This document shows positions 1-13,600 of a stretch of 64,000 nucleotides of DNA, in pieces. Both the position numbers and the translations under genes were made by a program. The notes beneath the pieces were generated by a model, which saw only the letters and a list, made by a program, of their open reading frames with translations, did no database searches and had not been told where the DNA came from. Position 1 is the stretch's first letter, and each line of letters begins with the position of its first letter. The DNA lies in the NCBI GenBank assembly GCA_017590115.1, contig JAGGNK010006526.1, positions 662,108-726,107 of the forward strand. Reading direction: 5' to 3'. Source of the stretch: Montifringilla adamsi (taxonomy: Eukaryota; Chordata; Aves; Passeriformes; Passeridae).

Positions 1-666
1 TGATTTCTTTCAAAGGCATGAAAAAGTCAGTGAAGTCTTCAGCAAACTCACGAAAACTCAGCAATTTTCTTTCACGCTATTTTACGTTACATGGAATTGC
101 TACTTTTAATTCCATCAACACATTTACTAGGTCTATGTTTATTAAACATAATTACTAGGTCTATGATTAATAAACTACATTTATTAAAGATGGTCTGCTT
201 AATTTTTAATATGAAAGAGAAGACCATTTCCTTGGTATTTTTCACTTACCCAGACTCATCAAAACTGCCACATTTGCTTTCACTCTGTAGTCAGTAGGCC
301 AAAAATATCTACCTGAACTAGAATATATCTTTTAGAAGACAAAGAAAATCCTAGTCACTCAGCAGAGCAGTAGTTATATGGTACTCTCATGCAGTGTTTT
401 TATCAATAGTTCTAAATTTTCAAAGAAAATAAACACTGTCTTTACCCACAAAAGTCAGACAGAAAAAATATCTAATGCAAAATAGAAAAGCCAAGTAGAA
501 AAGATGGGACACTGCAAAGCAGAAATAAAAAGCACAGTTCAGTGATGCTATGCCTGTCCAGATCAGACACCACAACTATAAAAGCAGCTAATAATGTCCA
601 CTACCAAAGTGCTCTAATGCTCTGCAAAAGTCGTTTTTAGTTATGTTCTACTACAGCATCACTTAC
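1..666 (-). other. FBN2: FBN2 intron 7 (partial)
   Basis: AT-rich intron sequence. The next expected cbEGF exon is not in this stretch, and nothing else was recognised. Confidence 0.7.
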
Positions 667-1566
667 CATCACATTTTTGAGTTGCCTCATTCTGTTTGTG
701 GCCCACAGGACACTTGCACTCATATGAACCTACTGAATTAATGCAGTTTCCTCCTTGGCAGACCCCAGGGATAGCCTGGCACTCATCAACATCTGCAAAC
801 ACAAAAAGAAGACCCAGACCTGATTGCCTGACACAAGATACATAAGTTACTTTCAGTAGCGTCCTGTTGCATTTCAGTAAGCTCCACTTCTACTTCAAAT
901 TTTGTTGGGTTTTTTGTTTTACTGTTTGTTTTTTGGTTTTGGTTTTTTTTTTTTTTTTTTCCCCAGCTCTAATTTGGTTTCACATAAACCACCCCATGTT
1001 TCTGTACGTTTTTATACAAAGCTATCCAACAGGACATTTCTCGTGGTTGGCTCCCTCAGCAGCTCCACCATGAAGTTACCATCCAGGTGTTTCAGGAATC
1101 TGCTGGACCCATTTGTTCCAGCTGTGTGGTGCCCCCAGGTAACATCTGGCAAGAACATGAACTCTTTTTCAGGTGGATGATCAAAGCCCTTACAAGGCAC
1201 TGAAATTCCACCCAAGTTTGTGGATTATAGCCCTTCTTCAGTTTTTATTCCTCCTGGTGCTCGTGCTATAGATAAACCTGTGGTATTTGCCTTCAGTCAC
1301 CTGCTTTTCCATTTAAGCAAGTATAATTTCTCATAGCTCAGGAAGAAAGCAAGCACTTTTTGCAGATTTGGGGTTTTTTTTGGTAACCATTGGACTTGGG
1401 TTTAAGTACATTTGCTGAGAAATTTGCATTTAGCTCCTGAGCCCATGCTGATTTAGACAGCATACACCATGTCCAAAATGAAACAGTTAGACTACAAATG
1501 GATTAAGGACTTTATCAAAGGCATAGAATTTCTTCATTTTTAATTTTTTTTTTGGTTTTTTTTTTG

Positions 1567-1634
<68 letters not shown>

Positions 1635-1638
1635 CTGT

Positions 1639-1669
<31 letters not shown>

Positions 1670-4600
1670 GTTTTGTTTTGTTTTGTTTTTTTTTTTCCCT
1701 AAATAACCAGTGTGGCTGCCTGTTTACTTGGAAATCACACATTTCATGTCTGAAGTGCTTTAAGGAGTGGGGGGCTGGACTGGGTGCTCTCCAGAGATTC
1801 CTTCCAACCCTCATTATTCTGTGAACCTTGACATGGCTCAGCAACATCTAGAGAGAAGATGGTTCCAGCATTTTTTGGTACACAGCCCACCCCGTAGCTC
1901 CCTACTGAGTAAAACATGTGGTGTTTGTCTTCTGACCCTGGGGCCTCAAAATGCATTTATACACACAGTGTGCCTGTGCCTTTTGTCACTTATTAACACT
2001 TAAATTAAGTTTCCTGTGTCAGCAGATCAGTTGTTAAAAATCCACTGTGTGTCTGACACACTTTTAGAAGTTGAAGATGTCAAGGAATAGTGAATTAATG
2101 GCAGCAGACAATGAACACCTCCCAGAAACAGGAAAATATCACTGGAGGCCTGAGGTGAAGTAAATTTTAATCTCTATCAATTCCATTAATTTAAGTTCTT
2201 TTAAGACAGCAAATAGATGCTGAGCTTTGCTGAAGCCTGAAGAGCCAATGCCAGTGATGCAATTCATCACATTTAAGTGTACTTACATGATATTTAATTG
2301 GTTAGAAAGTAAGCAGATTCAACTGTAATCCTAGCTTAAAAATATATACATGCTGAAAGACTGATGCTTTTTTAATTTTTTATCACCTTTTTCTGATAGC
2401 CCAAGTTTGTTTTAAAATATTATTCATGTTTTGGGACTGAGAAAAGTCAAGAAGAACAAATGTATTTTATTCAAAGGGTGTATTTTATCAATTGCTTCCT
2501 AAATGCTGTTTTAGGATATAAGGATTTTTTTTCTCAAAACACAAGCCAATTGAAATGAAGCTTTTTTTTGTAGTATCTTTGACAGTTAGGCTAAATGACA
2601 CAGGAGTTCCAGCATTATTAATTGTCCACTTACACTTTTAAACCTCAACCACATTAACACAACAAACTTTTTACCATAAACAGCAAATTTGATTAATAAC
2701 TCTGCAGATACAGTTCTACATACAAAAGTTCAATATGTTACAGATTAAGTAGAATGTTTCCATGTGTTCACAGTCTAACATTTGGTAAGAGAAAAAAGAT
2801 TTTGTGCTTTTGCAGAGTTTTCTCTGCAAAATGCCTGTGGGATTTGCACAGCTAACTTTAAACATGCACCTTCCCTTTCTGATCTGTGAGCTGTTTCTCA
2901 AAAGAACTCTGATAAATCAAAAAAGCTCAGGAAAAATAAATCCACTCAGATGTTAGACACAAATTGTGGAGAGCTTTTTATTTATTATAGTAGTGACAGA
3001 AATTATCCAAATTAAAACAACCTCTTTAGTTCTACCTGGAATGTGTATGGGAGTTTCTTTGTAATTGATCTGGCATGTGGGAATAAAAGGTGAACTGGTC
3101 ATGAATACAATGGAAAACTCTTGGTTCTTCCTCTGCTTCCTAGAAAGCAGAAATACTGCACACAACAGAAATAATACCATGCTATTTTTTCCCTTTTTTA
3201 GTAATTATTTTCAGAACAGCAGGACATGATCCTAGACGACACTGCCAATATTTTCAGTAACTCAGACACATTAATACCAAGCACCAGATTACAAAAAGAA
3301 ATCAACACTCTTCATTATGAAGTTGAGCCTTCACCTGTCTTCTCTCTCTTGTCCAGTTCACCTCAGTGCCTTTAACATTTAGACACTGTGTTTCCCACTG
3401 CAGAACAGATTTTCTTGGATTTTATCTCCTGTCATGGATATATGCACATAACCATGTCAGCAACAGAGGCAAGATGAACCTTCCTCTTTTCAAAATCTAC
3501 TCAGCTATGACCACTCTTGCCTCCTTAGAGCAATAAATTAACTGGGGTAGGGAAAGGGTGTAGGTGGGAAATGGGACTTCTGAGGAATGCAGCGAGGAAC
3601 TGAGAGAACACCCAGCACAGTATTTCTGCCATTATGCTTCTCCCAAGGCCATGCAGCAGTGGCAATAAAGCTCATTCAAGCATAACACTGAAGTTCCTCC
3701 TCCCTGAATTCTTGGAATGAGGGATGTCTGAACAGTTAAATTCCTTTTTAAGACATGACTGAATAGAAACTTCAAGGGGAAAAAAAAAAAAAAGAAAAGA
3801 AAAAAAGAAACACAACCAAGCAATTTGAATTTTGTTTGGTTTTGCTTCTCTTATATTTTTTTAAACTTGTTCATGGTAATAAGGAAGCTAACAGTACTAC
3901 TACAATGTAGTAGTAGTAGTAATCTACTCATAGAAGAACATTACCCAGAAAACATAATTAACCCTCAAAAGGTGCTGTAGACCCATTAAGATTGAATCAC
4001 GCAAATCCTTTGCAGAGTAGGAGCAACTTCCTACTTGGGAGTTACATCCTGTCAAATTTGCATCTCTAACATATACTGAAATCATGACTCATTTTCCAGC
4101 ACCAAAGCTTGCAAGTTCCACTGATTTTTGAGCTGTTCATACCAGCTCCCAAACCCAGCTATCTACTGAAGTAAGCACTCACTTCAAAAATACCAAACAT
4201 GTGAAGTGTGAACTGAGTGAGCCTGGTCTCTCTGATACATGACAAAGGTAGTTTTACTGAATACCAAAGGGGTTTGTGTTCCTTATATCATAGTCTCTGC
4301 AAATCTGACGCCCTCAACAGAAAGAAAAGCACTGAAAAGCAGGACAGATCCCTGTGTTTGCTTGTAAAACCCTCAGAGAAAACATCTGGTTTCTTCTGAG
4401 CTGTCTACTGCGGATGGCAGAGCACCAGAACAGGCTGCCCAGGGAGGTCTGGAGGCATTTCAACCCCACATGGACACACTCCTGTGTCACCTGCTCTGGG
4501 TGACTCTGCCCTGGCAGGGGGCTGGACTGGATGATGTCCAGAGGTCCCTTCCAACCCCAGCCATTCTGAGAGTCTGTGATCTTATTTCAACAGACTCTGC

Positions 4601-7600
4601 ACCGTAATGTGGAGTTCGGAAAGGCACAAAGTGCCACGGTCAGCCCCTTCCTGCATCCAAGTGGGCTGGTAATTCACAACAGAGCAGACATGGCGCTACC
4701 AACCTGCTCACACCACAGAGCTCAGGTCAGGAGCAGTTACCAGAACTCAGTGCTCAAAAGGAAATGTCTCAACTGCTGGAAGGCAAAGATTCTGTGAAAC
4801 AAAGAAATTCTGTCCATCCCTTCTCCCCAAAGAAAGGCCAAGCATTTCTCATCTATGCCTTGCCATCGCCTTGTAACATTGTGTGCTAAGCCCAGCTGAC
4901 ATAAATATGATCCAAGCTTCCTATTTAGCAATTATATGTCAAAAATGTAGCAGAAATTACAGCTGTTCAAACTTCCTTTGTTTACCCATCACACAAAGTA
5001 GACTACCACATTGTTTCTATGCTCCCCAGCAGAATTTAGACACGTGGTTAAACGGGTAACTTAAAACTATTTGCCACAGGGAATATACTTCCAGAAAGAC
5101 AACACAATTATTGTGAGCAGGGGTGCTAAAGAGCACCACTGATCTCTCACACAATTCAAATGAAGCCCCAGAAGCTATGCCAGGGCCAGGCTGGCAGAGC
5201 AGTTTCAAGGACCCTTTGTATGTGGCCAAGTCATACAATGGAGCCTGACTTGGAGATTGCAACATTGCACCCCTTCTGTGGTGCACTGTTTCTGTTCTTG
5301 ACACTGTTATGAAAAGAGTGTCTAAAACATATTAATCACTTCAAGACGAATGGCAAAACATAAACTGCTGCACGCAGGCCTAGTTCTGACACAGCAGGAC
5401 AAACAACATCAGGTGTTTTTCCTTAGTATTGATTAATAATCACTTTTTCCAGGCACTTCAGCTTTGTTCTCTAGGCCCAGCAGCAAAAATCTGGAGGCAG
5501 CAAAGCACACCCGGATTTTATCCCGAAACACACACAAAGGAAAACAGTGATCTTTCAAGGTTTTCGGGGTGATTGTCAGAAGTGAGAGCTGTCACAGGGA
5601 GAATTCCAGTCAGAGCTCACCTTGGCAGGCCCCAGTGCGGATGTTTGGGATGAAGCCACGGCGGCAGGGCTGGGGCTGGGCAGGGCACATCTCACAGGGG
5701 TGGCCCCAGGCCCGTCCCACGGTGGCACAGCACAGGGACTTGGTGCACACAATCCCGGTCAGCTGGCCCTGGCACATCTGCTTGCTCACCTGGGTGAAAC
5801 ACGGGCCTGTCCTGTAATCTGGGGGGGGAAAAAAGAAAAGCTTGCTGTGTCATACAAGGCACTGTATTTCTACCTGTGGAAGGAATTTTTTTTTAATCCA
5901 GTAGATACCTATATTAAGAAAATTCCATGGCAATTTACTTCTGCTGAAGGTAATGACTTTGATGAGGTTATAATTCAGTTTACTTCTTTCAAAAAGATAC
6001 AACCAAATCAAAGGCAGCTGGACACAAAATTGCTCTTGAGCACTGACAGCGTATCCAGTAAAATCCACAGTAAGCAAAAGAATTTTACAAACAAACAAGC
6101 AAACAAATAAAAGAGAAGATGAGATTAAGCAAACAACGACTGGAAACTGGTTTTCTTGCTTCTAAGCTACTTCATGGTGATTTATAGGAGGGAGCTGCAG
6201 CCCACAGCAGCCACACATTTTTTCAATCCACACTGATCGAGATGCATGCCAGAGGGAGTCACAGAATCATCATTCCAGCTGGAATGCCTGTTGCAAAATT
6301 GTGCTACTTACAGAGGACTGATTGGCAAACCACCACTTATTTTCAGAAGAAAACCACGAGACAACACAACCAATCCAAGCTGTATGCAGTACACTGAATA
6401 TAGCACAGAAACTATATGAAAATATACTTCTGGTAGAATTCCTGTGGAAAGTTAGTTCATCAACACTAAACCTGTATAAAGAGAATTTTTTTTTTTTATG
6501 TTATGAGTCAATACCAACTGGGATCAATAATTTACTGAAATTCTCTAGGAATAAATAAGAAACAACTTGTTGCTCTAAGCCAGATTTCACATCCTTATGG
6601 AATCTCTTAAAAAGAGTGAGGGGTGAAAAAAAGAAGAAAATGCGAAGCTTTTACTCAGACTCAGTCACATGAAGGAAGGCACAACAGTGGGGTGATGGCT
6701 GCTGAAGCTGCTGTTCCATCTTGTTTTTTTTCCTATCAAAAGCAGGCTCCAACACCAATATGTGGATAACACACTGTCTTCCACACACTCTCATTAGGGT
6801 GCAGCTGGTCTCACAACCAAGATGTAAAAGGGATAACCCTTGTTTTCTTTGACTTGATACTTTCACCCTGAAAAAGTAACAGCTTTGACATCTTTGGAAA
6901 GCAAAAAATGGTCTTCAAGGTGAGGCGTTATACTAAGCTTACTGGCGTTATACTAAGCTCTTAAAATGAAAGTTCAAACAGAAATAAATGTTCTGCTCCC
7001 TCTCTTTGGTAAGGGTCACTCAGGTGGCAGTCTAGGAAAGACTTCTGCAGTTATTAATACACACTGGTAGTCAATTTCAGCTGGGCTTTTCACTTTAAAT
7101 ATAGTCAACCAAGTACACAAGTACAGAAATGCCTGATGATAAAAGAAGATTAAAAGATCTTACATACTCAGGCCTGTGAACTTTACTATTTCTTGATTAT
7201 CAGTACAAAACAGTCCTCAAAGTTAAACTCCGAGCTTCCCCTGTGACCATCAAGCCACAAAAATGGCACTTCTAATAAAATAAATACATGATAAAAAGAA
7301 AATCCTGTCCTTGCTCCACACAGAGTTCGGTTCTCCATGGCTGAATGCCCTCTACAGTAAAATCAAATAATGACTTACTACTTATCTTCAAATTCTCAAA
7401 ACTGGCATTCAGCAGGTCTGAATTCCTTAGCAATCCCAGCTCACCTAGCAATTGCTATTCAGGAAATAAGTAGTGCTGCTGGCAGTACTGTATTTTTACA
7501 GCAGCAATTCTCCAAGACAATTTTTTGTAGGATCAATCTTTGGATATCGTGAAGGAATCAGAGTAAGAGTACAATTCAAACCATGTATTTCTCTGTTTAA

Positions 7601-10600
7601 TGCTAGTGACCCACAGGAATACCCTGGCCAAAGATATTCTGCATTAAGAAGCCTGGAATTCTATGAGAGGAAATTAACCTTGAAACACAGATTAGAGTTG
7701 TGAATTGTATCTGACTTCCACTAGACACAAAATGATTGTGCAAACTCTGTCAAAACTAGCAAAGAAAAGCTCAGTTTAGAGACTGTGTTCAATAGGAAGA
7801 TTAGAGAATATAACCAGACACCAAAGCATGTTTTTTCAAGAGAATATGAATGTGTCAGATTCAAGAAGGAGTGATACCAACACACCTATTGCTTACTGTA
7901 TCCTATCAAACAGGAATACATGCTCTGGAAACCACCTATGCATAGGTGCCTAGCCATGCCTTAATGAACAGAAAATGCATTAATCTAATATTCAGATTCT
8001 GTAACCAAGCAATGTTTATCAGCATAAGCCTGCTGTATATCTATTCAGATATACACTTTATAATAATATTAGTATTTTAAAATATTACTGCAATTTAACA
8101 TATTATTTTTAAAAAGTGCACCCATTAAAAAAAAATCTTTACTTGTTCAATTTATCCAGTATGAAGCCCAAAGGTAAAGAGACTGATTAGTGGCTGCTCT
8201 TCTGCACTATGAGGAAAATATAAGATTTTAAAATACAAAGTGAAGGCAAGCATGTTCAGGTTAACGGTAAAGTTCAGATGTTTACATAAAGATCTGTAGT
8301 CACACAGTAAATTTTACATGTGGGAAGCAAATGCAATAAAAATAGACGCTATTTTGAAGATACTTTGTAGCTTCATTTGAAGCTGTGGATTTGTTTCACA
8401 CAGCCAGTCAGATTATATTACTATAATGGTTGATCAGACCTTAAAAATTCCCACTTATGAATCAGTCATCTTTTCCATATGGGTTTGCTTGTCTTACTCT
8501 TAGGTGGTTCTTCATTTGTTCCTTTGCCAGCACTGCTGATGGAATAATTTTGCCAGAAAGAACACATGTTGAACATAAGTTACAAATCATCTGTTACTCC
8601 AGAAAGGGTAACTCCTTTGCTGAAATTAGGCGATCTTCACCACATGTGTTATACAGTTTTAGTTTTTAACTTCAGAAAATTATATTCAATATTCACAGTG
8701 ACCTGAGAAAGACAACCTTTGTCAAAAACTCAAAATGTTAATATAATTAGGAATATTTTTTTCCTGGCATCAAGAAAAAAATCACACCATGGACTTCAGT
8801 ATTTAACTATGCTGCAACTTTTCTATTTTGTCATAAAAGTGTCTATTTTGTATTCTCACATGGAACTATACAACTATTTCTGTTCTTGGATTTTTTTCCA
8901 TTAATTCCTTTCCAAAATTCTAACTCTACCTGTAATTAAAGAAGTCTAGTTCACAGGAGCCTGAGACAAGGAGTTGCAACATAGAAATTTCTAGTCTTGG
9001 TTCAGTATCCATCTATTTTATTTTTCTTCCTGTTCCTCTGGCCAAGTAAATTATTCAGATGAAAGTGTAAAAAACCTGCTGTAAACAGATATGGAATAGT
9101 CTGTCTGCCACATGTCCTCTGTGTCTAACACCCACTAGCTAAAGACCTGAAACACAGCGTTTAACATCCCAAATACAACCTACTGGCACTGAGGACAAAA
9201 CATTAAAATATTTTGGTACACATGTAAGGATCCAGTTTCTAACTGCATTTTGTCACAACTCCCGCCCTTCAAAATTTCACCTCTTCCCAGGCAATAAGAG
9301 AGAGAAAAAGCAAGGCATGAGGAAAAGTAAAAAGGTAACTACACATGTTGTAATGTTCACTGCAAGCTATCCAGAAGAATATTAAAAATTGAGTTTTGTT
9401 TTGTGGGAAAGCAGAGACTGAAATTTTAAATGAAAGCTCCCAATGCCAAAATACATTTTCTGAGAGAAATCCAACAGGGGTGCAGCACCAGTCTCCTGCA
9501 CCCAGCCTGTAGAAGGGAAAAGCACATTATCTCAAATACTGTATTTGATGTTTGTGAGCACTAGGAAGACTTAGCAGGAAGGAACAGTGAAGTATCTTCC
9601 ATAATTCTTATTTAAAAAAAAAAAAAACAACAAAAAAACAAACCTACAACCATAACTGAAGAAGGAAGCAGCGCATGAGGAGACAAGCCTTTTTAATAGA
9701 AGCTACTTAGAAGATTGCTATTTCTATTACTAAAAAAAAATACTGAAAATATTAAGCATGTTCATCATGAATCACATCAAGAGTGAGTAAAGGAAGGTGT
9801 CTGAGACAGGCCTTCACAGCCCCTGTCAATTAATGAACAAGACCTAATACTTTTTTAATGTGTTTGACTTCCTTACAAAGCAAATTTGCCTTTCATTGGA
9901 CTTTTTACACAATCTCACTCCCCTAAAGGAAGATTTAGGAAATACTAAGGAATAGATGAGAAAATAAGTAAGTTCAACTTCCATCACCTCGCCTGCAGAC
10001 TCAACTTACAGCTAACAGATTATTATTATTGTTATTATTATCGTTATCTCAAAAATCCATATCATACAGCAGCATTATTAAATTAACAATCTAATGTGTG
10101 GGACCTGAGTGCTGGAAAGAAGTAAATGCTGCCAGCATTACCAGGAACTTAACTTTCTCCTAAAAGAAAAATGAGCACAGTGAGTGAAAGCCCAAGAGAC
10201 TGCACTCTGTGTCAGGGAACTTCCAGGGTAGAGAAACATTAAGTCTGTCCTGGCAAAGACCTGAGGGTGAATTCACCTTGCTAGAAGTTACTCCAACAGG
10301 AAACAAGACAGAGAAATAGTTGTCTTTCTTACAACTCTGATAGGTGGCAAATTTCCCCATAATTTCTGCTAACACTCAGAGGTCTCCAGACATCTGAAAT
10401 TCTTTCTGGCTGCTTGCTGCAGAACCTGCTTGTTGATTACTGAAGAGATCTTTCAGTGGAACTCTCTGAATTTTCCCCTCTGCAATGTGAAATCTTCATG
10501 TTTTGATAAATAAAAGTGTAGTAAAGCTTCATCTTCCCACAAGGGGAAATTCCATGGTATTCCATGGATTCCTACCATGGGACCACCAGGACTGGAAAAG

Positions 10601-13600
10601 CAAAGCATGCCCAGTTCTCCCACTTATTCTGGACAAATGACAGCTTTGCCCAAACCTTCCAAAGAAAGGGAGATCAGGGCTTTCCTTGACAAACTTTTCA
10701 TGTGAGTATGAGTATGAAAGTGTTGGCAATACTCGTAACTGTCCTTGGATTCAGAGCACAAATCTGAAATTTATGCATATGTAAATATTATTATTCTTAC
10801 TCAACTCCAACATCTGCAGATCGTAAGTCACAGTAATGCAAAAAGCTATTTAAACATTTTAAAGTGTGTATGTTTATTAAATATTATCTAAAATTTGTTT
10901 TCCTTTAATGTTTTGAACAACTTTATATGGAAATTTGGGAGGTTTTTTTGCAGTAAATGCTTAGCTGCCAGCACAGAGTGCACAATAAGGGACATTTCAA
11001 ACGTAACAAGAAGGCAGATGAATTGTACTTGACATAAATCAAAAGAATTTTTTTCAAAGGTGACATCCAAAAAGTCACGGTAAAAAAGACTGCTGGCTGG
11101 AAATGAACAATGAGTCTCCTGGAATATGAAAGGGTGTTGGCAATGCCATTAATTTTCTTGGAAAAAATAATCTGTGGGCAGCACTGCTATTTAGAGTGAG
11201 AAATTCTTACAAACCTGAATAGTAAAATCAAAGCCTCCTTTTCTTTACTTTTTCTAAGAAACTTGTGTGTTAAGTATCTAATAGCATCATGTTTATTGTT
11301 AACGTAAATAATGATCACAAGATTCTTTCAAACATTTAAAATTGCTGTTGACTAGAAGCTGGGACACACCCCCAGCAGGTTCTTTAGTCATTACCTGAAG
11401 TGTTCTATAGAGTTTATTCTCATATGTAATAGAGAAGAGGAGCAGCTTAGTGGAAAATGGTTTTGAACACTGATGTTAAACGCATCATGAAGGTTTGGAC
11501 GTTTTTATACAGTTGACAGCTTTCATTTTCAGGTTGAAATTTTATTACTGTTCTAGTGGTCCCACATGACCTTTTCTGACCAGCTCCTGTGATGCAAAAC
11601 TTCCCATCACACAAACTCCTGTGACTGACTGGGTAACCTAACAACACACACTTGACAGCTGAAAAGGAACTGGAGGGCAGCTGTAAATGAAAGGAGGAGA
11701 AGCCACGGGTTCAATGCAGGAATCCGTGTGAGCTTAGTAGCTTTTAGCAAAATTCCAGGTTCCACCAGTATTTCTCTCACATCCATTCTAAGCATATTCT
11801 CATTTTCCTCTGGCTGGAACAGCAGCAGCTGCTCTTTTCCAAAAGCAAGAACTCCATGGTTCACACAGATATTTTTATATAATTGGTATTATGATGGTTT
11901 TAAGCAGATGAAGTCTAAGCGTAGTAATAACTGCGTATCTTAATACTCTTATGAACTAAAAAGCAATTTGTTCTTGCACTCCTCAGCACATGGTGAAGGG
12001 AAATGGCAAAGTAGCAGATAAACAACAATATTTCTGAAATAAAATGCAATTTTGTCTAATTGATCTGAACATTGAAGAAAATGTTCCTAAATACTTCAGG
12101 ACACAAAACATTTTGAAAAGTACACACACACACACAAAAAAGCACAGAAATAAAGAAACAGGGAAATACTTCACTTTTGTCATTTATGGAATTCAGCACC
12201 TTCCAGAATTCACGTATTTCCTTAAAAACTTCTTGGAACAAAACGTTTCCACATGTAACTGAAGTATCATACACTGACTGACAGGAAATTTCAAGCACAG
12301 AATAAAAGCTGGGAGAGAAGTACTCCTGAATTTTGGCTCCAGCAAGATGTCCAGTTTTGGTTTGGTTGGGGCTCCTTGTAAATGTATTTATTTCCTCATG
12401 CTTGCTATTACATACAGATAGCCTGAGGTGGGACTAATGAAATCCCAACACCTAGCACACACAGTCTGACACACAATGGAATACTAATTATCAATCATTG
12501 CAGGAAGTTACAGCCTGAATCACCCCTGGGCAAGTAAGAGACAAAAAACGCAAAAGAATATTTTTTTTGGTTTTTTGCAAGATGCAGCAGTTTGTACCAA
12601 CTACCCTAATATGATGATTGTTTATCTTTGCTTTACAGTATCTAAAGCATGAAGGAACTCCTTCATGCTACCTGCTGCTCCTTCCCTCTCACGTTTCTTC
12701 TTCCTTCCTCATCAAAATCTGGGATACTGGAAAGCCAGGTAGATGCACATTAAACTCTTGATTAATTCTTTCATGTCCCAGGAACCAAAAAGCCAATACC
12801 TTACTCTGTGCGTGCAAAAATATGCTACCTTCCTTGACCATAAGACGGAAATTTGAATTACACTGTCCACAGGCTTTTGGTTCCCTGCTCCATGAAGTCA
12901 GTGCTACTCAGTTCAACTTCAAAGGAACAGAATCCCAGAATCAGTGAAGAGGAAGACCGAAATTTTAAGACAGGACACCCTTTTAAGAGTATTGCTGAAG
13001 ATGGGCACACTCCACCCTCCCACTCTGGAGTTCAGTGTCATTCCCAACAGCAAAAGCCAAGGCTTTCAGAATGCACCCACACTCACAAAATGAGGAGGGA
13101 AAATATTTCATAACAAACCCCTGTGTAAATTAGAAAGGCATGGGAAAAGGCACAAGGCATTCTCAGCAGACCAGAAACCCTAATAAAACCACAGACATTG
13201 GAGCTGAAAACAATCTCCTTAATTATTAACCTAAGTAGGAAAAAGAACTGTTTCACACATTACCCTTAGAAAAAAAATTAAATATATATGTCTATTTAAA
13301 TGGCAAGAAACATTTTCTCAGATGACTGTCTAGACTGCTGTGATAATTTGAGTGCATAGTAAGCTAAAAAACCCAGCCTGCTTCTATTTACTAGAGTTCT
13401 GTCTGTGCAGAGGCAGAAACACAGTTTCTATTCTTCAGATCTTTTGGGTGTGTTCACCAAAACCAAACGGCTTTAGAAATTTACCTCTTGGGCTTATACA
13501 AGATTTTCAGGGACACCTTACAAAGCTGAGTATCTTTTCACAACCAAAATATAGGAAAGAAGATAATTTATATATCCTCTCAATACAGAAATAATTTAAT

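Larger units (their letters stand above)
793..5620 (-). other. FBN2: FBN2 intron 6
   Basis: This intron holds T-rich tracts at 936-960 and 1535-1697, CR1 tails at 1745-1828 and 4411-4582, an A-rich tract near 3781-3810 and a 21-bp palindrome at 3895-3915. No coding exon was recognised; the open frames here lack conserved motifs. Confidence 0.75.
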
